From IMG/VR virus record IMGVR_UViG_3300009499_000148, positions 42,060 through 106,059 of that record: a stretch of 64,000 bases of DNA. One strand, written 5' to 3'. Positions 55,378 through 63,131 of the stretch are shown here, piece by piece (within the stretch, counting starts at the first letter, position 1; every line of letters starts with the position of its first letter). The position numbers and the translations under genes are program-made. The DNA is from a virus. A model generated the notes under the pieces. That model did not search any database, had not been told where the DNA came from, and was given only the letters and a program-made list of their open reading frames with translations.

Positions 55378-56384
55378 TCTTCTTCTGTCAGCAAAAAACG
55401 ATTATTGATGCACTTGAAGCTCAAACGACCGCCAAGAACATCTGAATGGCGTTCATGCATCGGTCGAACAACGATGCCCTCTCTAACGTTTCCCGTCATC
55501 GGATACTCACCGTCAGCTAGCCTCAAGAAAGTCTCTAATGTCATAGGAAATGATTTGACATCTTCTTCATCAATCTCATATTCAACGGGCACTGTCTTCA
55601 GCTTATGTTTAAAACAGAACAGGATGAACTCATCGAAGTCGAGGTAGCGTCGTGTGTTGATGTCATAAACATTAAAGACGTACAGGTCATATTGGTCGAG
55701 CTTGAGTCTGTTCTTTTGTATCCCTGGCCCAACGACCTCACCCTGGATTACACAACCGACAGGAAGCTCATGAAGTTTATACTTGTTTGCGACGAATGTA
55801 TGCGCACAGGCTGCTGAGCCATCAATCAGTCGATTCCTTGTGCAGATATCTAACCCGTCTTGTCTTCTGATGAATGTTCCCGACATACCGTCGAGCTTCA
55901 CAGTGATATAAAATGGCACACCCTTCAATTCATCCAACACACCTAGAGCACTCTGTAGTCTGATTTCATCAGTCTTTGGAATGTCAGCCGGAAATGAACC
56001 CACGACGTTTGAACCCGATGCTTGAATCTCTGGTTCGTATTTAATAACGCCCAAAACATCAGTCACGTCATCACCAACATTAAATACGTGACGTTCATCA
56101 TCACCATGAAATACGGTCGCAATTGGAAGCGCAAGGCCCTGTGATAGACAACCTCGTAGCTTCACAGTTTTAACACGAAACTTACGCTGCTCCATGAACC
56201 TAGCCCATCCTGCAGTCGAGGGTAGGATTGAATCAATCTCAAAAAACACACAGTCGTCGCCAACACTAAACTCTTCACGACGAACGACGACATTCCAACC
56301 CATTACTGTGGCCTGCTCAATGTTATCTGCACCAACGATCGGTCTGATGTCAGAGATTTTTTGGATTGAAGCGAGTTTTCTCAT
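55374..56384 (-). CDS. RNA ligase (DraRnl/Rnl5-like, N-terminal OB domain)
   Basis: 336 residues. An N-terminal OB-type domain (ASIQKISDIRPI...FFEIDSILP) precedes the nucleotidyltransferase core: motif I TVKLDGMSGTFIRR, IIIa QGEVVGPG, IV REGIVVRP, V LSFKCIN. This order fits the DraRnl (Rnl5) group that seals nicked duplexes with an RNA 3' end. Second RNA ligase of the window. Confidence 0.85.
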   Translation of the reverse strand: MRKLASIQKISDIRPIVGADNIEQATVMGWNVVVRREEFSVGDDCVFFEIDSILPSTAGWARFMEQRKFRVKTVKLRGCLSQGLALPIATVFHGDDERHVFNVGDDVTDVLGVIKYEPEIQASGSNVVGSFPADIPKTDEIRLQSALGVLDELKGVPFYITVKLDGMSGTFIRRQDGLDICTRNRLIDGSAACAHTFVANKYKLHELPVGCVIQGEVVGPGIQKNRLKLDQYDLYVFNVYDINTRRYLDFDEFILFCFKHKLKTVPVEYEIDEEDVKSFPMTLETFLRLADGEYPMTGNVREGIVVRPMHERHSDVLGGRLSFKCINNRFLLTEEE

Positions 56385-56438
56385 TGATATATCATTTCAT
56401 GGTTGTGTTTTATTTTGCACTGCTGTTACTTACGACAT

Positions 56439-56972
56439 ATGTTAGTTCCAACAATCATCATAGCTCTAATGATTTCATCCATTGCTTTAGGATTGACGCT
56501 AAGAGCGATTGAATGGAAAAAGACACGACCAAAAAATCATATCATGGGCGTTGGCATCAGGTATCTCTCTGGAGCAAATGAAAACTGGTCTGGCATGGAA
56601 TGCGTCATCACGCACATGCATGCAGAAATCACAGCCAAATACGGAAAAGCATACGCTGACGATATTTTTTCTAGGCTTATCGTTGAGGTCGTCCCATTCG
56701 ACGGCTCAAGAACGACAGCAACGACTGTCGTGTCAGAGCAAAATAGAATTGCAGGAAGCATGAACACAGAGCGCTTCCTACCAATGACAAAAAAATTTCT
56801 TGTCGCCGTCATTCTACAAAGAAAGGTGTATCTTACGGTCAGGATGTCAGCGTTAACGCATGAGGTCATCAAGCACATCATGCCGTTCGATAGAGATGAG
56901 GGGTTAAATGAAAACCACTCTAGAATCGACCTGAATGAAATGACGGCGCGTATCGAATCAAGCTGTCTTTGA
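56439..56972 (+). CDS. Single-pass membrane protein
   Basis: About 177 residues, plus strand, starting MLVPTIIIALMISSIALGL, a signal-anchor. The soluble part is alpha/beta (LIVEVVPFDGSRTTATTVV, KFLVAVILQRKVYL) with ALTHEVIKHIMP, a weak HExxH look-alike. Function unknown; likely periplasmic. Confidence 0.62.
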   Translation: MLVPTIIIALMISSIALGLTLRAIEWKKTRPKNHIMGVGIRYLSGANENWSGMECVITHMHAEITAKYGKAYADDIFSRLIVEVVPFDGSRTTATTVVSEQNRIAGSMNTERFLPMTKKFLVAVILQRKVYLTVRMSALTHEVIKHIMPFDRDEGLNENHSRIDLNEMTARIESSCL

Positions 56973-56974
56973 CA

Positions 56975-57301
56975 TTACTCATGATTAGATAGTCTGTTAA
57001 TTGCATCAAATCGTGCAGTCGAGTGCTCATGCATGCATAGGATGAATGCACAGTCATCAGGAAGGTCATGACAATCGAGGATGAACGCAGACACAATATG
57101 AACATCATCTTTTTCGACGCCCGCTGCGAGACAGCTCTCTTTATCATCAGCCGTGAACGTAACACTTTTTTTTACAAGACATTTCTCAAGTCGCTCACAA
57201 ACGTATCCTGTATCAACTGTTGGCGTCTTATAATATAAGAACATCGCCGTGCAGACAAGCGACACCACACAGATAAGCGTACAAACGATTTCTCTTATCA
57301 T
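56975..57301 (-). CDS. Membrane-anchored Cys-rich protein, paralogue of 57302
   Basis: 108 residues: N-terminal membrane helix (IVCTLICVVSLVCTAMFLYY), then VCERLEKC, SCLAAG, LDCHDLPDDCAFILCMHEHS. The Cys pattern and DLP-DC-FI-CM block repeat in the gene next to it, so they are diverged duplicates. Probably periplasmic with disulfides. Confidence 0.68.
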   Translation of the reverse strand: MIREIVCTLICVVSLVCTAMFLYYKTPTVDTGYVCERLEKCLVKKSVTFTADDKESCLAAGVEKDDVHIVSAFILDCHDLPDDCAFILCMHEHSTARFDAINRLSNHE

Positions 57302-57673
57302 TCATTCCTCATTTTTCTTTTGAGGGATAATCATCTTTGACATCTGCATTGCAGTATCATGAGCACTCTGGTGCGCGGCCATACAGATGATAAAATCGCA
57401 ATCAGGTAGGTCCTGACAATTTAGAACGTATGAATTTTGAATCTGTCGCTCAAGCTCTGACATCTCACTATTGATGCATTTGTTCTTCATCTCTGTTGCT
57501 AGCTCTACTGGCTTCTTAAGAAATAGAAAGCATCGCTCTAAACGAGCACATACTTCATCTCTGTCAAACGTAACGGGAAAATCCTCTCTTGTGATTGGTC
57601 GAGCATTACCTACTGAACATGCAGAAAGCAATAAAAACAAAGAAGATGCAACGATTTTAGAGATTGTATTCAT
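57302..57673 (-). CDS. Cys-rich lipoprotein
   Basis: 123 residues with a clear lipoprotein signal (SSLFLLLSACSVG, lipobox LSAC). VCARLERC, KCINSE and LNCQDLPDCDFIICMAAHQS match the paralogue at 56975. Likely anchored to a membrane facing the periplasm; superinfection exclusion or lysis control are guesses. Confidence 0.75.
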   Translation of the reverse strand: MNTISKIVASSLFLLLSACSVGNARPITREDFPVTFDRDEVCARLERCFLFLKKPVELATEMKNKCINSEMSELERQIQNSYVLNCQDLPDCDFIICMAAHQSAHDTAMQMSKMIIPQKKNEE

Positions 57674-57706
57674 GGTATATCATACCATGACGACGTGCGT
57701 CTGTCA

Positions 57707-57943
57707 CTACAACCAGTAATCGTTAATTCCACTTGTGATTTTGCCCTTAATGTCTCGCTGCTTAATCTGTATCGACGGTAATGAGATGAACCTTCTACGT
57801 ATCGCTAATTTTTTACAATAGAAACTTCTTCCCTGCAACCGATGCCTTGGTGATATCCTGTTCTTTTTTTGGTCGCAGTATGAATACACACACACACGCG
57901 CATGTCTGAAACAGTAATCTGCGAAGTGGTACAGCTTAAGCAT
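57707..57943 (-). CDS. Small basic hypothetical protein
   Basis: 78 residues from ATG 57943 (longer frames overlap the upstream gene by 70 nt). Basic and Tyr/Cys-containing (KKNRISPRHRLQGRSFYCKK). Ends in TAG. Member of a loose group of small basic proteins at 43.4, 57.7-58.2 and 58.9-59.4 kb. Confidence 0.52.
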   Translation of the reverse strand: MLKLYHFADYCFRHARVCVYSYCDQKKNRISPRHRLQGRSFYCKKLAIRRRFISLPSIQIKQRDIKGKITSGINDYWL

Positions 57944-57950
57944 GTCTAAT

Positions 57951-58172
57951 TTAAGGGCCCTCAACGTGAAGTCTGATGTATTTCGTGTGCTGAGCAAGTC
58001 TGCGGCGACTGAAGTGTGCAAAATGCTTAGACACGACTCTATCCTGATGCTTCATCACACGTCTTTGTTCAAGCAACATCATGCGACTGAGCAACCTTCT
58101 AGCCGCCAGATTATCATTTGACACAACACATTTGACGTGCTTCTGATGGTTGTACACTACAAACTTATACAT
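57951..58172 (-). CDS. Small basic hypothetical protein
   Basis: 73 residues, strongly basic (RRLLSRMMLLEQRRVMKHQD, FSRRRLAQHTKYIR). No family. Precedes the previous gene by 7 nt. Confidence 0.55.
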   Translation of the reverse strand: MYKFVVYNHQKHVKCVVSNDNLAARRLLSRMMLLEQRRVMKHQDRVVSKHFAHFSRRRLAQHTKYIRLHVEGP

Positions 58173-58226
58173 GTGTTATCATAACGTGTTTGTGTGTTGT
58201 CGTTGCACAACTGATATGTATCCAAC

Positions 58227-58838
58227 ATGCATATCAGGGCAGCTAGGCTTAGAACAATCATCCGTGAGATGCTCATGTTAGAGATTGGTCCTCCAGAAAA
58301 GAGGGGCACTCCGAACGAAGAAAGGCAGAAGATGGGTCAGATGCATGCCAAAGACATGCGAGTTCCACCCCATGAGCTTAAAAAGACGATGAACTCAATG
58401 GGCATAAGCGATGAACAGATGGCAAATGAACCCACGCATGTTCCTGAGCGTCATGGACTCAAGAAATCAGTCAGGCCCATGAAACCAATGGCACGAAGCG
58501 AACGAACAAGCCCAGAGAGGCCGTCGAACATTCCAAAGCCATCTAATCAACTTGGCTCTGTCATGATATCTCCAGATGACTTTCCCGACCCAGATGAGCC
58601 GCTCCGCGACCCAGAGATAGCACAGCACAAGCAGACGACTATCGGTAGAAACCCGAACCCTGAACGAAAGGACACAATCGTTGATAATCCAGATATCGAT
58701 AAAACACAGGTTAGGTCTCAGCCGAGGCGAAACTCGAGCGACCTCGACATCTCAAAGAAAGTGATGGCTAGCCTGACTCCAGAAGAGTATGCAGCGTTAA
58801 AGGACCAGCTCGGCCTTCCTCACACTGGACACGGTTAG
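58227..58838 (+). CDS. Pro-rich hypothetical protein with LRTIIRE N-terminus
   Basis: 203 residues, plus strand. The N-terminus MHIRAARLRTIIREMLMLEI is a basic amphipathic helix shared in pattern with 32592 and 54801. The rest is Pro/Asp/Arg-rich and probably disordered (PDDFPDPDEPLRDPEIAQ), ending with a helix (MASLTPEEYAALKDQLGLP). May be a virion or scaffold protein. Confidence 0.62.
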   Translation: MHIRAARLRTIIREMLMLEIGPPEKRGTPNEERQKMGQMHAKDMRVPPHELKKTMNSMGISDEQMANEPTHVPERHGLKKSVRPMKPMARSERTSPERPSNIPKPSNQLGSVMISPDDFPDPDEPLRDPEIAQHKQTTIGRNPNPERKDTIVDNPDIDKTQVRSQPRRNSSDLDISKKVMASLTPEEYAALKDQLGLPHTGHG

Positions 58839-58864
58839 CGCGTAGCTTTTTAAAATTCAACGAG

Positions 58865-59131
58865 TCATTTGATAACTGCTTGATATAACTGAACGTTGGC
58901 CGATGCACAGAAACACTGACGTGGGGGTGATATGAACTGAAGCTTTCGTATGAGCTTCAGTGCCCGCGGCATACGAAAGTAGTTAGGGTCTCTTGAACAA
59001 ATTCGAGCGTGTCTTTTTTTGTCATTGAACAGTAGGTTTTGTGTTAGCTTGTCAAGTATGATTGTCTGTCTAACGCAGACGACACCTACGCTGCTACGTT
59101 TATATGATTTACGAGTTTTTTGTTTCATCAT
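58865..59131 (-). CDS. Small basic hypothetical protein, paralogue of 59150
   Basis: 88 residues. KQKTRKSYKRSS, VCVRQTIILDKL, LLFNDKKRHARICSR and LKLIRKLQFISPP line up with the next gene (KKKTLRKFY, LRVRHTIILHES, VVLHKKKKNRLSHER, MIKHFVLISPH). A tandem duplicate of unknown function. Confidence 0.6.
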   Translation of the reverse strand: MMKQKTRKSYKRSSVGVVCVRQTIILDKLTQNLLFNDKKRHARICSRDPNYFRMPRALKLIRKLQFISPPRQCFCASANVQLYQAVIK

Positions 59132-59149
59132 CGCACCAGAATAACATCG

Positions 59150-59428
59150 CTATTCGATACGCTCAAACGCAATTTTAGGAAGTATACTCTCTATCTGTTT
59201 AAACGTTATCGCTATAGCATGTGGTGATATCAACACAAAATGTTTTATCATACATCTTTTCATCGGTCTTCTTAAACCAATCTGCTTACGCTCATGACTC
59301 AACCTGTTCTTCTTCTTTTTATGAAGAACTACAGGTGGAAATGATTCATGAAGTATGATTGTATGTCTTACGCGCAGGATATTCGTACCATCATCATGAT
59401 AGAACTTACGCAGTGTTTTCTTTTTCAT
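59150..59428 (-). CDS. Small basic hypothetical protein, paralogue of 58865
   Basis: 92 residues from ATG 59428 (MKKKTLRKFYHDD); an in-frame start at 59458 exists. Shares the RHTIIL and FVLISPH blocks with the 58865 protein. Basic, no membrane segment. Confidence 0.6.
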   Translation of the reverse strand: MKKKTLRKFYHDDGTNILRVRHTIILHESFPPVVLHKKKKNRLSHERKQIGLRRPMKRCMIKHFVLISPHAIAITFKQIESILPKIAFERIE

Positions 59429-59527
59429 TGTAGCATTAACGTGAAAAACATGTAGCATCGTGTCGTCATGTCTTTCGAGAGCCCTCCCACGCTCATGGGA
59501 TAAAAGTTTGATGTCGTATCGACGACA

Positions 59528-59710
59528 TCAACGTTCGTCATGAACACTCATGGGTGTCTCAATAGACGGAGCAGTCGTGTGGATGTGTTGCTCAGCCCTC
59601 ACAAGCAATGACACGAACTCAACCCCGACACCAATGATGAATGATGCAACGATAACGAAGACGATGACATGATACACGATGCTAGAGGTGATTTTTCCAA
59701 AATCCATCAT
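59528..59710 (-). CDS. Small membrane protein (60 aa)
   Basis: Starts MMDFGKITSSIVYH at 59710 (an earlier start at 59752 would overlap the preceding gene). One membrane helix (VIVFVIVASFIIGVGVEFVSLL) and a polar C-terminus. Could be a holin-like or inhibitor peptide; no evidence. Confidence 0.6.
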   Translation of the reverse strand: MMDFGKITSSIVYHVIVFVIVASFIIGVGVEFVSLLVRAEQHIHTTAPSIETPMSVHDER

Positions 59711-59733
59711 TGTATCATAACACGTTAACACGC

Positions 59734-59943
59734 TCAAATGCACATCAGACATATACGCTCATACGTATCCTCTCGAAAGATGTCTGGAGCCAAAAACACC
59801 ATAATCTCCGTTGAGTCATTGAGTGAACTTGTGCGACAGACTGTCGTTCGTTCATGTGATATAGAAAGCACAAGATACGTGATGATATCACCATGATAAG
59901 AGAGAACAAAAGCATCTCCAACTTTCATATCATGGTAATTCAT
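59734..59943 (-). CDS. PGTL-like small protein (array 2, last member)
   Basis: 69 residues. DMKVGDAFVLSYHGDIITYLVL follows the family's N-terminal hydrophobic strand with V-G-D in place of P-G-T. The FL and W elements are weak. ATGA with the previous gene. Confidence 0.55.
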   Translation of the reverse strand: MNYHDMKVGDAFVLSYHGDIITYLVLSISHERTTVCRTSSLNDSTEIMVFLAPDIFREDTYERICLMCI

Positions 59944-60338
59944 AGACTAGCCACAATGTCGATGCCGCCACTCGCGTAACAGCGACCCAATGCAGTGAAT
60001 ACTCTATCCTTCAAGCGACGTCTTTTGGACGCACCAGGACCAACGCTCATGTAAACTCGCATCGAGTCATCTGTGCATTCGATGACTGTGAAGATGATGC
60101 CGGCGTATGTTGCGCCCACTAACATAAAGACATCACCGACACGCAATGCTTCCGACACATCATTCGAAAGCATGATTGGTGTGAATTCTATCTCACCCAA
60201 CATCACGTCATCCCAGACATCGTTGAATGATGTTGTAATCAGACCATCAGATGTCGTAGCGATGACATAACGTGTGTCTGCATGACCCGAAACAAAAGAC
60301 CTAAGAATGGCTGCGTTAACATTACACCTGCAATGCAT
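59940..60338 (-). CDS. Hypothetical protein with PGTL-like C-terminal half (array 2)
   Basis: 132 residues. The second half, LRVGDVFMLVGATYAGIIFTVI, resembles the VGD variant of the family; the first half is different. Belongs to the same operon. Confidence 0.55.
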   Translation of the reverse strand: MHCRCNVNAAILRSFVSGHADTRYVIATTSDGLITTSFNDVWDDVMLGEIEFTPIMLSNDVSEALRVGDVFMLVGATYAGIIFTVIECTDDSMRVYMSVGPGASKRRRLKDRVFTALGRCYASGGIDIVASL

Positions 60339-60675
60339 CGTCTATGATGATTGCATCGAACCTATAGTGTGAAAATGCATTACTTTCATGAGCGCTATAC
60401 GCCACAATCATTGAACCATTTGTGTAGCGATGTGTGTGTGCATATGCGTTAGTAACAAGAATGTTAGCGTTTGATGACGCGATGATTGAATCAACTGCAT
60501 TCAACCAAATGCGTGAACGATGAAAGTTCGCTGTCATGACAGCTATCGTCATGTTTCCCTCAAGCGCGCGCTCAGCGACATAATGTTGCAACGTCGACGA
60601 CACACCCATGCATCTGGGCGACATGCATATCAAGCGCTTCTCAGAACGGAGCGCATTCAACAGCTGTCTGTTCAT
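60322..60675 (-). CDS. Hypothetical protein, degenerate P-loop/terminase-like
   Basis: 117 residues from ATG 60675 (ATGA with the previous stop). LICMSPRCMGVSSTLQHYVA resembles the terminase ATPase Walker A region (SPR-x-x-GKT) with Lys and Thr lost, and FDAIIIDDAL resembles Walker B. It could be a remnant or a decoy; confidence low. Confidence 0.45.
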   Translation of the reverse strand: MNRQLLNALRSEKRLICMSPRCMGVSSTLQHYVAERALEGNMTIAVMTANFHRSRIWLNAVDSIIASSNANILVTNAYAHTHRYTNGSMIVAYSAHESNAFSHYRFDAIIIDDALQV

Positions 60676-60929
60676 GGTGCAGCCACGACGCACATATCAA
60701 CGGCCCACGAGAGCCCAAGCTTGTCTTTACGACCGTCAGCATCAACGAAGAACATCGTCATGACTGACACATCACTATCCCATTTATGCATCCTGACGTC
60801 TGTCACAAGAGCAGGAAAACTGAATGTATCTCTGAGAAATTTACGGACATGTGGGCTCTGATATTGGACATCTGTCTCATCATCAAGCACACCAATGACC
60901 ATGCCGACCCGGATGTCGTCATCATTCAT
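60672..60929 (-). CDS. PGTL-like small protein (array 2)
   Basis: 85 residues. IRVGMVIGVLDDE at the N-terminus and TMFFVDADGRKD (F-D-x-DG) centrally fit the family. Overlaps both neighbours. Confidence 0.58.
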   Translation of the reverse strand: MNDDDIRVGMVIGVLDDETDVQYQSPHVRKFLRDTFSFPALVTDVRMHKWDSDVSVMTMFFVDADGRKDKLGLSWAVDMCVVAAP

Positions 60930-61200
60930 GATTCATGACCTCTCCGCCCAGACTGATAACGTCGTAATTATCAGATAGTATTCTCATCGCGCTGTATGTG
61001 AACAATGCGTCTGAATCAACAGAGCCATCACGTAACAGATAATGAAATTTCATCATCACTGGTGTGTCATGACAGACTGCAACATCAATGATGATGAAAG
61101 GTGCTCTCGTCATGTTCTTTGGACACAACAGAGCACCACGAAGTTCATTGATATCAACCACTGCATATGCATCATACCATGACGTCATGCATGACGTCAA
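60922..61200 (-). CDS. PGTL-like small protein (array 2)
   Basis: 92 residues. NELRGALLCPKN, then FHYLLRDGSVDSDAL (YLL-DGS) as in its neighbours. An N-terminal extension precedes the motif. Confidence 0.62.
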   Translation of the reverse strand: MTSCMTSWYDAYAVVDINELRGALLCPKNMTRAPFIIIDVAVCHDTPVMMKFHYLLRDGSVDSDALFTYSAMRILSDNYDVISLGGEVMNHE

Positions 61201-61202
61201 TG

Positions 61203-61388
61203 CTAGACAACCTCAATCCACCCGAGCTTCATGATACAAATCGATGTGCGAGCCACCGTCCCGTCTGCTAGAAGGTATACATTAAAACCATCAGCATCAT
61301 GATTCACACACAAGACTATCGTCCACTTCTTAGAGGGTGTCGTGTACGGAGGTCTGTACGATGCTATTAGCAGTGTTCCTGGTTTCAT
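61203..61388 (-). CDS. PGTL-family small protein (array 2)
   Basis: 61 residues: MKPGTLLIASY, FNVYLLADGTVART and LGWIEVV, an excellent match to the family. TAG stop. ATGA with the gene before it. Confidence 0.75.
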   Translation of the reverse strand: MKPGTLLIASYRPPYTTPSKKWTIVLCVNHDADGFNVYLLADGTVARTSICIMKLGWIEVV

Positions 61389-61555
61389 GGCGCTATGACG
61401 TTAACGCCGAATATCTCAGCGTAATTACATTGGCTTTCAAATAAATCACCGTTCGACGTGAGGTACATGTACATAAATCTAGAATTTGTTGTGAATTTCA
61501 AACCCATGTACAACCAACAACTACGCCCAAAAACAATCAATGAACCCGGAATCAT
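61385..61555 (-). CDS. PGTL-family small protein (array 2), very short
   Basis: 56 residues: MIPGSLIVFGRS, MYMYLTSNGDLFES and a short C-terminus. Stop overlaps the next ATG and start overlaps the previous stop (ATGA both sides). The family motif and junctions make it a real gene despite its size. Confidence 0.75.
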   Translation of the reverse strand: MIPGSLIVFGRSCWLYMGLKFTTNSRFMYMYLTSNGDLFESQCNYAEIFGVNVIAP

Positions 61556-61764
61556 CGTACAATCTCACAATCGTTGAACATCTCATCATCTGAGTACGCG
61601 GTCTGTGTGAAGACATTTCCTCTATCATCAAGGAATGTGTATATCATTGTGACGCGACCCACGCCAGTATCAACATAAAAAACTGGTGCTGTCGCGTGCT
61701 TACATGAAATGATGAGGCACATCATATTCTTAAATATGAGCAAATCGCCCTGTCGCGGCTTCAT
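61552..61764 (-). CDS. PGTL-like small protein (array 2)
   Basis: 70 residues: KPRQGDLLIFKN, MIYTFLDDRGNVFTQ (the FLDD-x-GNVF element) as in array 1. ATGA on both sides. Confidence 0.72.
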   Translation of the reverse strand: MKPRQGDLLIFKNMMCLIISCKHATAPVFYVDTGVGRVTMIYTFLDDRGNVFTQTAYSDDEMFNDCEIVR

Positions 61765-61994
61765 CGCACCACCTCGTATGAGCTCAACGGAAGTTGAACA
61801 TCACTCAACGCCCACGTTACTGAAAAGACTTCGCCATTATCATCAAGGAATGTGTATTCTGCTATCTGCGTTTGACCATAACGATTGATTGAGATTACAA
61901 ATAGATGCCTCGATAGAAAGCCTCCCGTCAATGACACGAATGGATTGACACGTACACGAAGCAATAGGTCACCCACATCGTAGTCGTTAGTCAT
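61761..61994 (-). CDS. PGTL-like small protein (array 2)
   Basis: 77 residues from ATG 61994 (GGGGT upstream): YDVGDLLLRVRV and AEYTFLDDNGEVFSVTWAL, very close to array 1 members in the centre. Ends YEVVR like its neighbour (CEIVR). Confidence 0.72.
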   Translation of the reverse strand: MTNDYDVGDLLLRVRVNPFVSLTGGFLSRHLFVISINRYGQTQIAEYTFLDDNGEVFSVTWALSDVQLPLSSYEVVR

Positions 61995-62187
61995 CGTAGT
62001 ACCCCGCAACATCAATGAGCGTCCAGTTTGTAGAGTACATCAAGTTAAGCCATACACATATTGTCGTCGAACCGTCGTGCGGCGAATACACAAGGTATCT
62101 GTACCAATCATCTGTGAGACGACTGACACAGATGCAAATCCTAGGATGCGTCATATTCAGCTCACTCCAAAGCGTCCCGATTCTCAT
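61987..62187 (-). CDS. PGTL-like small protein (array 2)
   Basis: 66 residues from ATG 62187 (ATGA with the previous stop): MRIGTLWSELN, YRYLVYSPHDGST and NWTLIDV. Keeps GTL, YLV, DGS and W. Confidence 0.68.
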   Translation of the reverse strand: MRIGTLWSELNMTHPRICICVSRLTDDWYRYLVYSPHDGSTTICVWLNLMYSTNWTLIDVAGYYDD

Positions 62188-62375
62188 ACGGCGACCAGGT
62201 TCCATCCGTTGCATGTCAGGTCATAGTCGATTGTTAACAATGAACCGTCACGCAGAAGGTACACGTGTCGTGGTCTGTCATACTCGAATGTTAAACCCAC
62301 GTATATGATGTATATGTACTTATCATTTATATGACTAGTCTCATCGATTAGTAATGTCCCTGGAACAAGCGTCAT
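62184..62375 (-). CDS. PGTL-family small protein (array 2)
   Basis: 63 residues: MTLVPGTLLIDETS, HVYLLRDGSLLT and NGWNLVAV. A near-ideal family member. ATGA on both sides. Confidence 0.76.
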   Translation of the reverse strand: MTLVPGTLLIDETSHINDKYIYIIYVGLTFEYDRPRHVYLLRDGSLLTIDYDLTCNGWNLVAV

Positions 62376-62560
62376 GCAATTTCATCCCATCCGAACTCTG
62401 TTATGTCAGCGGTCGAATGCATCATATACGTTTTCTCGAAGAACGAATCATACACAAGATAATCGTATGCATCACTGCTCAACCCGAAACCAACGTAAAT
62501 GCATATGCGTGGTCTCCATGATTCATGAACGTTTTCAAGCAACAACGCTCCGGGCATCAT
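62372..62560 (-). CDS. PGTL-family small protein (array 2)
   Basis: 62 residues: MMPGALLLENV, YDYLVYDSFFEKT and FGWDEIA. ICIYVG in the second strand is shared with its neighbours (IIYVG, ICMYVG). Confidence 0.74.
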   Translation of the reverse strand: MMPGALLLENVHESWRPRICIYVGFGLSSDAYDYLVYDSFFEKTYMMHSTADITEFGWDEIA

Positions 62561-62760
62561 GGCTCAATCATCTCGTACACAGTGAACTTACCACTCAGCT
62601 CAGAGTAATCATACGTCGAATGAAACAATGAACCGCTAGCATGAATGTAGTCGTAATAATCGATTCCATACCTTTTTTGACGACCAACATACATGCATAT
62701 TTCTCTCAGCATTGCACCATGCATCTGCATTATGATGAGCGTTCCTGGCATCATTGTCAA
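62557..62760 (-). CDS. PGTL-family small protein (array 2, first member)
   Basis: 67 residues: MTMMPGTLIIMQMHG, ICMYVGRQKRY, YYDYIHASGSLFHS. First gene of the second array in transcription order, about 110 nt past the frameshifted gene. Confidence 0.74.
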   Translation of the reverse strand: MTMMPGTLIIMQMHGAMLREICMYVGRQKRYGIDYYDYIHASGSLFHSTYDYSELSGKFTVYEMIEP

Positions 62761-62871
62761 TCATATCATTTGACATGTGTTGCATTCACCACGAATGCAC
62801 GTGATTCACTCAAGTCATCGTGATGAGGGTGAATTCATCGGATTATGTCAATGAATTTGGGTGCATCGTGT
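62761..62871. other. Short spacer upstream of array 2
   Basis: 110 nt without coding character; the promoter of the second array may lie here but no clear elements were seen. Confidence 0.35.
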
Positions 62872-63131
62872 TCAATGATGCCGTTTCTTCAATGCATGCT
62901 GCGGAAGCTCAACATCATCAGGAAGCTCGCTCCATGGCCATTCTTTTCCAGAGGGCTGACGAATCCACAGTGTGCGCTTTCCTTTATACGGAGCAACAAA
63001 GTACTCGGTTGCATTGAGCAATCCATCTTCATTGTATCTCACATCAATCTCTGGGTCAAAGACATCATCAAGCCCTATATCAGCTTTCGTGATTCTATGA
63101 TGTCAGTAAATGATTTTAGCTTAAGCGCCAT
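62872..63131 (-). CDS. Small acidic protein apparently needing a -1 frameshift
   Basis: A start at 63131 (MALKLKSFTDIIESRK) overlaps the preceding gene by 16 nt but runs into TAG at 63077-63075. In the -1 frame a coding-like sequence follows: ADIGLDDVFDPEIDVRYNED, then FVAPYKGKRTLWIRQPSGKE and KKRHH to a TGA at 62872. The second frame has no ATG near its 5' end (a GTG occurs inside). The two parts would give one protein of about 85 residues if joined around CGAAAG. Real recoding, a non-ATG start or an assembly error are all possible. Confidence 0.5.
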
